Below the pieces are notes generated by a model. The model did not search any database. It had not been told where the DNA came from and saw only the letters and a program-made list of their open reading frames with translations. The translations under genes and the position numbers were made by a program. A stretch of 64,000 nt of DNA, taken from Akanthomyces muscarius (lineage: Eukaryota; Ascomycota; Sordariomycetes; Hypocreales; Cordycipitaceae). The stretch lies in assembly GCF_028009165.1 (NCBI RefSeq), contig NC_079242.1, positions 1,054,001 to 1,118,000 of the forward strand. The letters are read 5' to 3'. The stretch's first letter is position 1, and every line of letters begins with the position of its first letter. This document shows positions 24,490 to 37,500 of this stretch, one piece after another.

Positions 24490-27400
24490 GAGCCTTGGGA
24501 AGACACCCGTCTCGCCCGCTGCTTCGTGACAGCGCAGGTTGGTCGTGACAGAAATCTTTCTGGGGCGCTGCCTCTGGTGGGCAAGCGCCGGGTTTTGTCC
24601 CGTGCGCGACGGGGACAAGAAAGAAAGCGCTGGTCGCGAGCAGGTGACCTTTGGAAGGACGGCGCGCTCATGAAAATCGAGCGCGTCGCGAGGCCAAGTC
24701 AGGCGGGCGCGCGGCAGCCAATCAGAGCCACGCAGTCAACCAGCCCGTTTCCTAATTCGGACAGGGTGAGCCATGATGGCCCGTCGGGCATCACGCAGCC
24801 AGTGTCATCGGCTGCTTTCCTTATTTCTCTTCGATATCGGATGGAACACGCAAGATATCTCTGCAACATTGCCCATTTTGAGCGATTTCTTTCTTTGAAG
24901 CGAGCATAGCTCCACTTTTCGACATGGCAGAATCATTTCGTGCGTTTTGGTCATTCAAAGTTCACCATCTAGGACATGGCATATCTTGTGGTGCCATCAG
25001 TTTTGTGTATGAGAATATTGGTGTATGGCTTTCAAGAAGCCAGACATCAATTTTGGTACACTTCGCCACGGCGCAATCCTTCTTGTTCGCACATGCTTCT
25101 CTTGTCTCTTGAAAATAGGCATTATACCCCTTTACCGTTTTCTTTTTTTATATAGTCGATGGTTCTATTTGGAGTTGGTCATCATCTTGTTCTTGGTGTG
25201 TTTTTTTTCTCATGTTTGCCATGTCATGGCTGGTTAAGGGAGACTTGGGGAGGACGGCCGTGAGCGGCCCGCGGCAATATGGTTTGAAGTAGAAGAATAG
25301 CTTCTACAGAGCAATGTATGGAACCAAAATTCTTATGATATGATGGTAATAATAATTTTCTCGAACAATAAACAAATGATTATATTTAGCAATTGACTCA
25401 TGGCACAGTCGTGATATGTATCTGTGATTTGGAAGACAGGCCGCGGTGGCAGCTGTTGTACGCGGCGTCAACAAAGGGAAGGACAGCTGGCAAAATCTAA
25501 TAACGCGAAGGAATAATATATTCAATCTTGGCTCAAAATTTGCTGATCCGGGATCGTTTACAGTAAGGCCAAGTATGGTACACCTGCGGCGACAAAGACG
25601 CAATAGATCGGTGTGTACACTCTTTCGTTTGTACCCTGATCCGTCACCGATGTGAGCAGAGGCTCGGTTCCTTCTGGGCACTTACCCTGCGCAGCAGCAG
25701 TTCGAAATACTCATCGCGTCGCAGTGCTCTCTCTGAAGCTCTTTTCCCCCGTCGCTGTCGCCGCCTACACCACATACTACCGTGCATGGTCTGGGATGAG
25801 CCATCACGATGGGCGCAAAGTATCAAAAACCAAAGCTTATAAGACTAACATGAGCAAAAAAAGTCGACGGCATAAAATACTGTATTATCCAGTTTTTCGG
25901 AAGTGTCACTGAGATATTTGCATTGACTGCTCTTACATCTGAACCGACAGAGTTCACCCGACCGCAAATGCCTCTCCATTGTTCATATTTCGACTCACAC
26001 CGAGTCAACTTTTTCTTTTCATTACGCTTTTAGGCGTATGCACATTATTAATTTTGTCTCATATTATCCTATTCAGTCGGAGGTGGATAGAGTCGCAAAG
26101 TGGTCCCTGGCCCTTCTTACTGAACTCTGATGTGGCGAACAGCAGTCTCTCGCATCACTCCGTGGCAACACTATCGCGCACCGCTTCCCCAGAGCCAAAT
26201 TGTTACTTACGCTATGCAGAAAACACTTTATCAATCATTTTATAAGCTGGAGTAGCTATTGGTTTGACATGATGCGCTAAGCACACTGCAAGGCGCTGTT
26301 TGCTGAACCACCGCCAGAACCGGTAGCCTCTTCCGTGCTGTAGTCTGCATTTACAAAGTACGACTTGCGCCCAAAGCGACATAACTTAGAAACTCTTGAA
26401 AATTTTCTGCGCAACGACTTCAACATTATAATTCTGTCTCAGTCTCTACTGCATCATGTTCTCTTTTTTTTTCTTTTTTTTTTCTTTCTGCATTCGATGA
26501 AAGCAACTCTCTCACTGACTTAGTAGCAGATCTTATCAATCAACCTAGAGGCAATTGGCAGTTTGCGGATAGTACGGCGGCTCTCGCTCCGCCCAATAAG
26601 ATACTCCAACTTTCTCCATGTAAAATCTCAGTTTTCAACGGCTTTGTATATCGAAAGGCTGAACGGAATGCCAATAAATTCTCCACCATCGTACGATCGT
26701 GTCGGAGCTCAATAACCGACTCAGATCCACTACAACGACGCGTGGCCCGCCGCCGGCTTGTTTCCGCGCCGCAGCAACAGGCAATAAACACGCGATTTAT
26801 CAATCTTGTTAGAAACGTTAAATCGAAAAGGCCTTCAGCTGCAAATGGTTCTGCTTGCCTCCATGGCCTTACGAGAGCACTGGTAATTGTTGGCCGATAC
26901 GAGGGGGCGGGCCCCGTCCCGGCTGGAAGATTTTATTCGTGTGAGGGACAAAACAAGTCTCAGTCCGAGACGTCCATTGCCCAGACACACAAGGTCACTG
27001 CCACGTCAGCCCGTCTTGCGGGTTGGGTTTACTGCTGCTGTACTACCACTCCAGGCAGTTTATGACGGAACTCTGAAGGCTAAACCGGTCGACTATGAGG
27101 TAGCATGCTCGGGCAACCGAGGGTTGGAACTGCCGAGCCGGAAATCGAGACCAGTCCCTGAGAAATTTTTCAAGAGGAATTATGCCCCTAAAAGTGCGAC
27201 GGTGAAACAACGTTGCTAGTTTGAAAGAGGTATCAATTTTCCAGGATCGGCATCTACGAGTGCCGCATCGCCGTCGTAAGGGGCCAGCGCTCGACCCGGG
27301 CCGCTTCGACGTGACACGCCCGCCCACGAAACGCTCTTCCCTGTCTATGATCGGTATTGATATTTCAAGCTATTTTTATCATGTCTTCATACTAGATCGG

Positions 27401-30400
27401 TTTGATTAATATGTCTGAGGCGGTATACTTGAGATGGGGCGAATGGGCAGGGCCAACAATGCGTCGCACCAGCTGCACGCCAGACAAGTACACGGGATGG
27501 GGTGTGCAGAATGACTACGCCGACGCATGGTCCCCAGCACATCAAAACTGAATGATCACGGCCGTAGTATCCCACTCGCCTCGCCAAGCCGAATGTAACG
27601 AACCCCGCTTAACTCTCCCAGTACGAGCAGAGCCATCTTTGCTTCCATGGGTACCATCGCCAAGAACACTACACGCCCCTCCTCCTTCTACTCTCGTTTT
27701 CTCCGACTCCGCTACCGTTCTCCGCCGCGAAAATGAAGGGGAAATCCTTGGCGGCACGTAGTTCTACTCTACCGATAAGTAGAGAGAGAGAGAGGGAAAA
27801 AGGAAGCTTCTTCATGAGATTCAACCAATCAGATACGTCATTCGTTTGACCTTCCTGTCTTGTGTCAGTGTCCGGTGCGGGTGCCACGCGGCCACGTAAC
27901 GCAAAGACCTTGATAAGGAGCCCCGGAACTTGTCTTTAGCTAACGTCGGCTAATTACCTACCAAATCGGCGTCGGCAATGGAATAATGAGCTGTTTACAT
28001 GCAATAGACTGGGCCAGATGGGGATAACGAGGGAAAAACTCTGCACTGCGAAATGAGCAACCAGTCCTGGAACGCCAAAAGGATGGCAAGTTTGTTCATC
28101 CAAAGCCCCAGCTGGCGAGCGCCGAGTATCTGTGGAAGGAATTTCGCTTCCGTAAGCCGCCATCACGGCTTTCGCAGGAAAATTCTTCACCAATAAGACG
28201 CTCCCACAACGCCGGTATATTGCTTGGCCTATAGATTGGCTGCGGATCAGCACCCGCCGAAGCACCTTGGCGTGTGGATATTGTGGTGCCAAGCTGAACA
28301 GGTGTTCAATATGACCCAAGGGTTCTAGGAGGGTGTTTGGTGGATATCCCGCTTTCTCACAAGTCTCCGGCCAGGAAATGGGCGTGAATTTCTCCGTGTC
28401 CTCGTGTCGCCGCTCAGCCGTTGTAAGATGTGGGATGCTGGAAGAGAGCATGGGCTCAGAGCGATCAGCACACTCGATCTTCGCGTACAGGTGCAGTTGC
28501 CTTCTTGGATGCACCCCAAAATTTTCTGCATGACAAAGTAGGCTGTGCCTACGGCAACAGCAATCGCCGAGATGTAGCCAAGAGATGGGTGCAGCTGTCT
28601 CAACACTAGTTGATGCTCTGCCGTTGCTGGGGGCGGGCGAGGCACACGAATCACCCACAGGCAGCAATCATGTTTTTCTCCAGATGACAGGAGCATATAC
28701 CAGGTTTCTTGTATCCGCAGCCATACTTCCAGTCAGCTGGACAGCCTCGCTGGCGTTGCACCGTTGCCAGCCAGACCACCCGGGCAATCCGGGTCGGACT
28801 TGGCAGCAGGTTTATCTACACATCTTACATCGAGGAAGCCTTCCATACGAATCGAATCTTTAGCTGACGAGTCTTCTTGCTGTCACTATCCGCGGCACAC
28901 ACCCCTCCACAACGGCCGAGAACATATGTCTTTCTCTGTCGTGCAGTCGGCCCGTACAGTACCGCCGCGGGCACGCCGCCACAATCTGCACATATGTGCT
29001 AACGCCATTGCTTAAGCCTGCAGGATGATGATTAGACTGGTTGAGACGCGGAAAGGTTGGAGAAACGCCCGTACGCAATTTGTTTACGGAATGGTCCAGC
29101 GGTCCGCAAGAGGAGGCTTGAGCGTGGCTTGCATCAACGGCTTACGGGGCGTATATTGCATCTAAACGAAACGCAGCGGCAGAGGCAGGGCTTACCATGG
29201 AGCATCCGGAGCCAATGATTCTTCCATTCATCGCTCGATTTGATGCTTTCTTCGCGCAGGCACGCAATCTTTGCGCCATTTGTGTCTGGCGTCCGTGCCA
29301 AGAGGCCAACCAGACCGGAGTAAACAGCTTCTGTATTCGGTCACCGGGCCCGACAAGCTTAAATGACTGCCGCCGATAGCTAAACCCAAAGCGAGGTAGT
29401 GACCCCAAGTAGTTTTTCTCAAGTAATGTACGGGGCAGCGGTGGAACAAGGGCCGGCCGGGCGATTCACCGATGTCTATCAACATTCCAAGACAAGTGTG
29501 GAAGCGCTCTGCCGAACGGCATTTAGCACAGCCCGCAGTCCTTGTGTAGATTTTGGGGGAGGGGGCCCAAGGGGCGCGATGTGGCATGATCCGAATTGAA
29601 TGGCTTGTTCTCCGGAGGCCTTTAACTTCCTCCACTCGGAAGCTAACTATTGCTCAGGACGCTGCAACGAGTCGTCGAGTCTTGGCCCTGTCCCCGCCTC
29701 CGCTCTTTCGCGCGCAGCAGCAGATACTGCGTACGTATCCGGGGATGATCCTCATTCTAGCGGGCGTATCTCAACAAGCTTCACTTTAAGGATTCGAGGC
29801 GAAGTCGATGGTGGGTGCGCATTGGTGCCCGTGCTTCGTGGGTAGCGGCTGGGCACTGCAACGCAGCCGGGCTGCACGTCCTGGGTCGTCGCTGCGACTA
29901 GCCAGGTGCCAGGCTCGAGCCGGAAACTAAATATGTAGCGACGAGCTTAATGCTCACAAACAGTCTGGGCGCTCACTTGCCAAGCATTAGAAAAAAAAAA
30001 TAGACTACTAGAAAATGGTTGGAGGGGCGTGGGGGCAGATCCACGAGACGTGGTAACGTACTTGAGTCGCAGAGCAGGCAAGACAAATTACAGCTGGAAA
30101 CGCAGGGCGAAGACGGTGATTTCAAGGTGATTTTCAGGGACCGTATCTTTTGCGGGCAGACGTTTGGTTGGCTTGCGATTTAGGTTTCGCTTTCAGTTGA
30201 CCGAACGGGGCCGGCAACGCTAGAATCAAGTGGGAGAAGAAGCGCTCAGAGGCATCCGACCAGCGCTAGTAGCGCAGGTCACGAATAAGTGTTTCATGCA
30301 TTGGGCTGCGTGCGTCGGAAGCGACATGGTTGATGGCAATAGAAAAGCAAGATAGAGTAAGATAGAGTACGCCCTAAGAACGCCACCAGCCGGTGACTGG

Positions 30401-32896
30401 AGCGGCTGACCAGAGTCTTCCATGTCATGGCTGGCAGAAGTGCATGACCAGAGCTTTGCTGTCTAGTTCAACGTTGGTACATAACGTTAGGTGTGTGCAA
30501 CCACAATCGCCGAGACGCTTGTGATGGCGCAGGAGCAGCCACAGCGAATAATCATGGCAGGATTGCGCCGCTGATGAATGAGAAAGAGGCTCTATCGGGC
30601 TGTCCCAATTCAGCTAATTGCTTGGCGCTAGATTTCGACGCAACGTGGACTTGTATCATTTCATGAATTAAGCTTAATGAACCGTCACCTGGGAAAGGAC
30701 TCCATTGGGTATTCGGCCGGGAGGAGCACCGGCCTTGGGTGCCCACGCTCGCGCTCAAGCAGGCCGTGGGTTTTGGTCCAGATTCGAGGCTCGCAAGGAT
30801 CTCTGTCTCCTCACGAGGTTGCACTATCTTTAGCCTGTAAGATCATCACGGAGGCAGCCAGGGGAGCCCTTGGTTCTGTTGTGGACTGGCGCGCCCGACG
30901 TCATGCAGGCGATGGGTAACAATATTATGCACCTCGCCTTGACGAGCTCGAGGAAGAAAAGCCGGCACCAATATTTTTTTTTCTTGCGGCCGAAAAGAAA
31001 GAAGAAGAAAACTGTGACGACTCTGCATCCAAGAGCTTCCCTGTCAGACGCTGGCCTGCCGGATTCCGTGGTGCAATACAGCCCACAGAAGCTTGCTCCT
31101 CTCATGCCATGGATCAGCCAACGAGCAGCACGCATCCTTCGGAAAAGCCTCCAGCCTCATAATAAGATTATGGTTTCTCATCGCCGCACTTGTCAGGATT
31201 TAAAGTAAGATGCCGAGAGGCGGGCATGGGGGGGCGCTGTTCCTCTCAGCCTCAGCTTGTCGCTCCCCACCAGCACTAAAAGACATTGCTCTCAGCTTAC
31301 GGACCTAATCTCTCCATAGAAAGCGAGAGGGCTTGATCGGTCCAGCGACGGATTAGCTAGCCCGTTGCCCGCCCGCCTACTGGTGGTGGTGTGCAAGGGG
31401 GCGTGTGTGTGGCACTTTTCTTTAGGGGCCCAGAGTTATGCTTACGCCGAGATAATCGAAGCCACCAATGGTTTGCGGTTCCCGACCGGGTTCCCGATCC
31501 AGTCCACCGCATTAGAGGCCTTGTTTTGTGGTGCCGGTGGCTTGGCGACCCCCATGCCACCGCAAATCTATCCGTATTTCTCCCACGGGCTGCTTTTAGG
31601 CTGTATCTTAGCGTGGCACAAGCCGCCATGCCAAAACGGATGGGGGCCAGATGGAGGAGGGGGCGTGTCAACAATGTTGGCTGGGGAGAGTGAACAAGTG
31701 CCATCAGGATCACAAAAGATCCAACACAAAAGTGGCTCATCGCGTGGGGATGTGAAAAAGGGAAGAGGACAGTGACGATGGGCAATAGCCATTTGGGACC
31801 AGAGCACGGAGCGCCAATTTCAAACGCCTAAAACGGTGGCTTTTTTTTCGTGCTTTGCTTCGCCCGTGACGCGTACCAGAACGCAGAAAAGGCTCATCTA
31901 AGCCGCCGGTCTGTTTTAGTTCTGCCGGTAGGGGTAAACTCCCACGGGGCTGGTTTTGTTCTGACGTGAGGAATGTTTTGCTACCATGAAGCAGATCATG
32001 GCCGGCGCTGTCATAATATGACGCCGCGTGCTCTGCTAATAGAGAGTCCTGGTGCTGAGGGTAAGTCGCTGGGAAAGTCCCTTGTCGAACGTCATCTAGT
32101 CAGAGCTGTCACGGCTGTGTTTTGACTGGTGAGCCTCGCTGTGTCTTCATCGGCAGGCTGCGTACCACTTACTGCTCGCAAAACCTTATCCTTTTTCAGT
32201 AGCAATAATAGGCCAGTCCGTGCTGCACGTAACCGTCGCATTGCTGTTCTCCAGCATCTCCACGTCTTCTCTTCCACACTGCAACGCAACCCCGCCGAGT
32301 GTCGTTGCTACCCCAGCTTCTTGTTCGGAGGAGGTCGTTGTTTGAGTAACGTCGTCCGACCCCAACATGACACAGCGTTGATCGACGTAATCAGAGCGGC
32401 GTTTGTGGCAAACTTTAAAAAGAAGAGGGTGGGAGGGGTACCGAGATCTTCGGCGCTACGCCTGTACACACGGGGACTTTCTTTGCTTCTGGGCATACAT
32501 CATGTGCTTCAAAATGTGTGTATGTTACGTGGCAGCAAATAGTCAATGCTTGGCACACGAGCCTAATTCTATGTACAAACCAGAGGAAAACAAAAATCGT
32601 GCTAAGAAGTCTTCAGATTACCCGAATCTTGAAACCAGTTTCTGTCCAATAACGCCTATGCGGAGCATTCTCACGCTGTAACACCGTGCCTTGGCATGTT
32701 CTTTTGCCCGAATTTACAGAGACAAGAAAGCAAGAAATATGTATCGAGAAAATAGACCCAACTCCATTTTACAGACAGTAAAGTTGCAAAAGAAAAGAGT
32801 AAGAAAAATTACCCATAAGCAAAAATAAACTATTTCAAATTAGTAAAAGCGAAGAAGGATTGGCCAAAGAGTGGATATACCTTGCGAAACCATTTT
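24490..32896. other. Gene-poor stretch of about 8.4 kb
   Basis: The first 400 bp or so is likely the medA 3' UTR. No recognisable gene follows. The longest open frame, 27954-28667 minus (237 codons), is described separately. Simple sequence includes an AG run at 27781-27795, poly-A at 29990-30000 and pyrimidine tracts near 26460-26490. The part from 24.9 to 26.5 kb is A+T-rich. No tRNA, rRNA or terminal-repeat element was seen. Confidence 0.5.
27954..28667 (-). CDS. Unrecognised open frame, 237 codons (doubtful)
   Basis: I do not recognise this frame. It is the longest uninterrupted frame in the 24.5-32.9 kb gap. A second minus-strand frame (28325-28696) overlaps it and encodes a hydrophobic segment, SLGYISAIAVAVGTAYFVMQ, which could be a membrane anchor. 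Neither frame shows the G/C third-position bias seen in the certain genes, and no conserved motif is visible. It could be a decayed or frame-shifted gene, part of a small spliced gene, or chance. Confidence 0.15.
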   Translation of the reverse strand: MLPVGDSCASPAPSNGRASTSVETAAPISWLHLGDCCCRRHSLLCHAENFGVHPRRQLHLYAKIECADRSEPMLSSSIPHLTTAERRHEDTEKFTPISWPETCEKAGYPPNTLLEPLGHIEHLFSLAPQYPHAKVLRRVLIRSQSIGQAIYRRCGSVLLVKNFPAKAVMAAYGSEIPSTDTRRSPAGALDEQTCHPFGVPGLVAHFAVQSFSLVIPIWPSLLHVNSSLFHCRRRFGR

Positions 32897-34544
32897 TCAC
32901 TGGCCATCCACGGCCATATGGCCGGATGCATCACCCAGCGCACAGAGCTGCTTGATGCTGTTATAGACCAGGTTGGAGCGGTCACCCTGCCTTTGCAGCG
33001 GTGTGGCGGAGGCTAAGCCAGACAGTAGCGTCCACACATTGGGTAGCTGAAGGTGTCTCGGTTAGCGTCTGAAACTGGAAAAGGGTCTGCGGCCCGAAAC
33101 AAGGCTAAAAAAAGACTTACTTTTTGCTGGATGGTAGCGAGATTGGCGGCATTGACGTCGCCCAGATCCTGCATGGATCGGAACTCGCGGCACTCAATGG
33201 CGCAAATGTCCTCGGCCGTCTTGAGCGCCTCGTCCTGGTACGCCCGTCGCTCCCACACGCTCCACTGGGCAGACTTTTGTCGAATCTCGGACAGCAGAGC
33301 AGGAAGGTGACGGTTGCGGCTGAGGCGTTGGTCCATGGCAAGAGAGGAGCAAGGATCGAAGCTGCTCCCGTAGTACTGAGCGGCCATCGAGTCAAACGTG
33401 TCGAATCCGACGCGGCGAGCGCACTCTAGGACGTACTCGAAACGCTCTTCGATACTCGAAAATTGGTGTGGTGACCCAACATCTGAAACCTCGGTGGCGG
33501 CAGTAGCAATGGAACCCCACGGCGATGTGGAAATGGCGCTCTGCGGTGCGACCGTCCCCGTCCTTGAGCTGGTTGGCGACATCATGGCTGGGCTGTTTTC
33601 CCACGAGGTGGGGTTGGTGAAGAGCTTGGCATCGTTTCCATCCTCTTCGGAGATTTCAGAGGCTTGGCCTTTGAGGACTGAAATTAGCATAAACAATATG
33701 TGGCTGTTGGTAATGGAAACATACCAAGGCCAGTAACAGTTCCTCTATATCCAAAGTGAGCGTCCAGTTGAAGAGATTCTTGGTTGGGTGTCGACGCAGC
33801 GCTGCCGTTGCGGTACAGCCTCTGCATGGAAGGTTCCCCAGGCATCTCCATAGTAGGCGATATCATCGGAACCTGATCGAGACCGGTAGCGGCCGAAGGG
33901 TTGAGTTGGTTTAGGAGAGCAGGGTTGTTGAAGGGAGGCTGCTGGTGGAAGTTTCGGGCCATGTAGGGGTTTCCAGCCATGGAAACTGCGTCCGGCATGG
34001 GCTGATTGGGGCTTTCAACGGCCATGGCTGGCCACATCTCCTGAGGCATCGAGCCTGGCGTTCTGGGAAGGGACATGGTCTGTTGCCAGAGGGCAGGAGG
34101 CATGGATCCGGCGTTGGGGACAAAGCCCATGGAGCCGTCCGGTGTGACAGAACCGGACATGTCCTGAGGGTAGTATTGCTGCTGCTGTTGTCTGGCACGC
34201 ATCTCACAAAGCTGCTGCTCGAGGTCCTGCACCCGCTGCTTCATGCGATTGCCTGTTCTCCTTCGGTTAGTGGAACAGCGCAGAGAGGCCGCGGGCACGT
34301 TGGTGGATGCAGACTCACGGTACGTTCTCTGGGCGACTCTGTTCTGGATCCTCTTCTTCGTCTTCTGATCAGCGTCGGCGAGTGACTCTGGGGTGGTTTC
34401 ACGGTTCATGGCTGCGGGAGGCGATTGGCTGCCACGCGGCTGAGCGCCGGCAGAGGATGTGCTGGAGGCGGAAGACATGGTCTTCTTGTGCTGACGAGAT
34501 TTTTCACTTGCGTCCGATGCCGTGGCAGAGGGCATTTCGGTCAA
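32897..34544 (-). CDS. bZIP transcription factor, four exons
   Basis: This is a nuclear basic-leucine-zipper regulator. Exons on the minus strand are 34544-34319, 34252-33725, 33677-33121 and 33046-32897, giving 486 residues with phase kept. The basic region KKRIQNRVAQRTYRNRMKQR (about residues 62-81) is assembled only after intron 1 is removed, because the donor lies in the arginine codon after TY. The leucine heptads start at VQDLEQQL and are short, followed by a glutamine run. The middle is rich in Met, Pro and Ser. A conserved-looking helical C-terminal region (about residues 300-435) contains FEYVLECARRVGFDTFDSMA and ends in VYNSIKQLC-like LVYNSIKQLCALGDASGH from the last exon. Keeping the last intron (33047-33120) would end the protein at 33013 with a different tail. 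Targets are unknown; the basic region resembles uncharacterised fungal AP-1/Fcr3-like factors. Confidence 0.87.
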
Positions 34545-37500
34545 GGGGGCGAGTGTTGTAGAGTGTGACAGTAAGGTATATATCTCTCGTCTGTGTGTAT
34601 GTGTATAGATATGAGGTGGTTGGCAGAGGTGGGATGAGTTGAAGTGTACAAGACAGGTGAGGTAGGTAAATGGGCGTAGGAGGAGAGCAGGTGTATAAGT
34701 ATACTTGACGGAACTGGGAGAACAGAAACGAGGGGCCTGCAGTAAATAAAGTATTTGGCCAGGACGAGGGAGTTGAGATGAGTCAGTGGGGTATAGCGAG
34801 TGTTTAAAAGGTGGTCCGGGGCAAACTGGCAGATAGATGGGAGTGAAACGTGGTGGAAGTCGGCCAGAAACATGGCCTGGAATAGACGTGCTCAGCCAAG
34901 TCTCCTAGCGGCACCCGGTCAGGACGAGCTATTCCCAAGCGGCAGGTTGGATCTCTTTTGCGTGTTGGACTCGACACGCCCCCCCCCTTCCTCCCTCCAT
35001 ATCCTTACGTCAAGAATCCTACACGCTACGGATACATCTACCAGTATCCGACTGCACTCCTCTTACTCCTCCGGGTCCGTTTGACGACACGCCCAATCCC
35101 AGCTTAGCCCAACCCAGCTGCACAGATAGAGGCACTTGTGCCAGGCAGCGGAGCAATGCCTACAGGTTACCACTCGACGGCATGGGAAACAGGTAGAACA
35201 GGAAGCTGATCCACCGGAAGACTGGGCCAAATTAGATTCCAGATGTCTGCTGCGGCCAGGCTCAGCCTCTGTTCTTTGCGAGATATTACCAGGTGCCGGA
35301 CCGGGGCGGCTCTGCGGACTACTGTGCGAGGGCGTCGACGGCCGATGACATGACGGCCCCCAATGGCTCCAAGGCGCCCCCTCCTCCGGGGACAACAGCC
35401 ACCACCCTCCCCCCTGGCGTGCGAGGCGACGGCCGCTGAGCAGCGAAAGAATTAAGGTGAAGCATGTCCGGGATTCAGGGTTTGTCCGGCTGACCCTGGA
35501 CTGGTGGCGGTGGGACTCGCCGGTGCAGGGGAGGGGGTGCGGTAAACCGTGCGGCCACGAAGACGGACAAAAAGACTTTTACGGAGCGCGAAAAAAAAAA
35601 CCCCCCCAGATTAGCAGCTTTCGTAGACTGCGCCGAGCCGGGCTAGTACACTAGGGGAGATGTAGTCTCCGCCAGAACGGTGTGCGTGATGATTAGAGAT
35701 GGGCGCCAAAAGCTCACGCCAAAAGATTAGGTGTGGAGGGCGAGAGGCGGATGGTGTGCGCGCGAGAGGAGCGGGATTCAGTACGCGATATGGCAATACC
35801 GTGCGGGCCTGATGACAACAGCCATGCCAACAGGCCAGGTGAGAAGCTTCCAAGCTTCCAAGCTTCCAAGAAGACCAAGAAAAGGCCAAGAGGAGGTTCA
35901 GGAAAAGAACGGTTGGCAGGCTGAGTCAGCCCCGCAATTCCGCTTCTGTCTGTCTGTCTGCCTGCAACCTGCTTGCCTGCTTGCTGTCTACCTAGTTAAA
36001 TAGTAATAAATTACAGATTACAGTACGACCCTCAAACGTCTGGCTGTCGCAGACTTGCAGCTAGCAGACAGACACAGATGGCTGACCGGCTGCCAGCTGC
36101 CACCATTAGCCCTGACCTGACTTGCTCCTCCCGGCTTGAGCCCGTTTGCTCCTATCGCAGCCTTCATCATCACAAGAATAAGCACCAAATCTCACTCCGC
36201 CCACGATGACCGCCAAGCCTGGCCTTGACTCTCCCACTACGCCAAACCGCCGCATTAACAATCACCTATCCAGGCCCATGCCTGCCGCCGTCCCCGCCGC
36301 CGTCGACCTGCTCGTCTGTGTCTGCCAGTTACGAGCAGGTACTCTACCAGTGCTTTAACTAGCGGCCCCTCTCTCGAGCACTCTTGTTGTTTAGCTTCTT
36401 GCATAAGCATCCTTTTTCGTTGCAACGCCGGTGGCACCTTGCTTTTTGCTGGGCCAGCATGCTCGCAGCTCCGGCTTCTACGGGTCGCTGGGGCACTGGC
36501 GGGATACCCGCTGTCCTGCACGCTCCTGCAAGCCCCTCGACGGTATTTACGAGTGGCCAACTATTCTCGCCGGGGCATCATTCGCCCATTGACCCTGGCG
36601 TCAACCCACTGTCCGCAGAGGCCATGGTGCATGTCCCGCAAACACGCTGCTTGCGGCACCCGACTGGGCCGCGGTGGGCAATGCCTAGAATCGTAGGTAG
36701 AGCCCTTTCGACGCTTGACTCGCCCACGATGGACCCCAACTGAGATGGACAGCGGCCACGCTTGCCGACGCTCATCTCCCGAGCCATCCAGGCGCTTGGC
36801 GCTGATCATGAAGGAGGAATCACAAGAGCAGCATTACAATGGGCCGCCAGCACAACACCACACCATCCGCTCTGCGTCCTGCTCATCAACCTGGTGGGGG
36901 ATCGCCTGGAACTGATCGGGATCTGCCCTTTTGGTAATCGACGTCGTATACGGTGACTTTTCACAGGGTGTATTATCAAAGGGTCTCTTCGTTGCCGAAA
37001 TCCAATGCCACCAGCCTCTTTTATCTCGTCTATGATGGTCTTCCGTTCGCGACTGCCACACCGACTACGATCGCTACCCCTGTCATCTTGGCCCTACAAC
37101 TGCTTGTACTGGCTGTCTAATAAGCTGCACACCCCCACCAACTCTTTGTCGTTCGTTCGTTTTGGGCCTTTTTTTCTTCTTTTCCCTTTGTGTGGCTGGC
37201 GGACTTCGCCAAACTTTGTCGGTGTTATTTGTATGCGCGCACCTGGCATTGCACGGTCAAATAGACATGGCATGTTCTATCTCTGCGCACGCGAAGCGAC
37301 CTTCAGCCTGCTTTTCGAGACGATTGGCTCTTCGACAGCTCTCATGCCTTGTCACGCTGTACAGTACAGAGCAATGCCGATACGGTTCGGCAGATATGCG
37401 CCCGTGACATAACTAGTCGTCGGCCAGTCTAGCTTGGCGCAGCTCGGTGGGTTTTTAAGCCGTCTTGCTCTAACCTGTCCGGCCAACTAGTATCTTGCTT

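Noticed and set aside
28325..28696. Possible cytochrome P450 membrane anchor
   Set aside because: Only a hydrophobic helix is present. No proline hinge, ExxR or FxxGxxxC motif follows in any frame.
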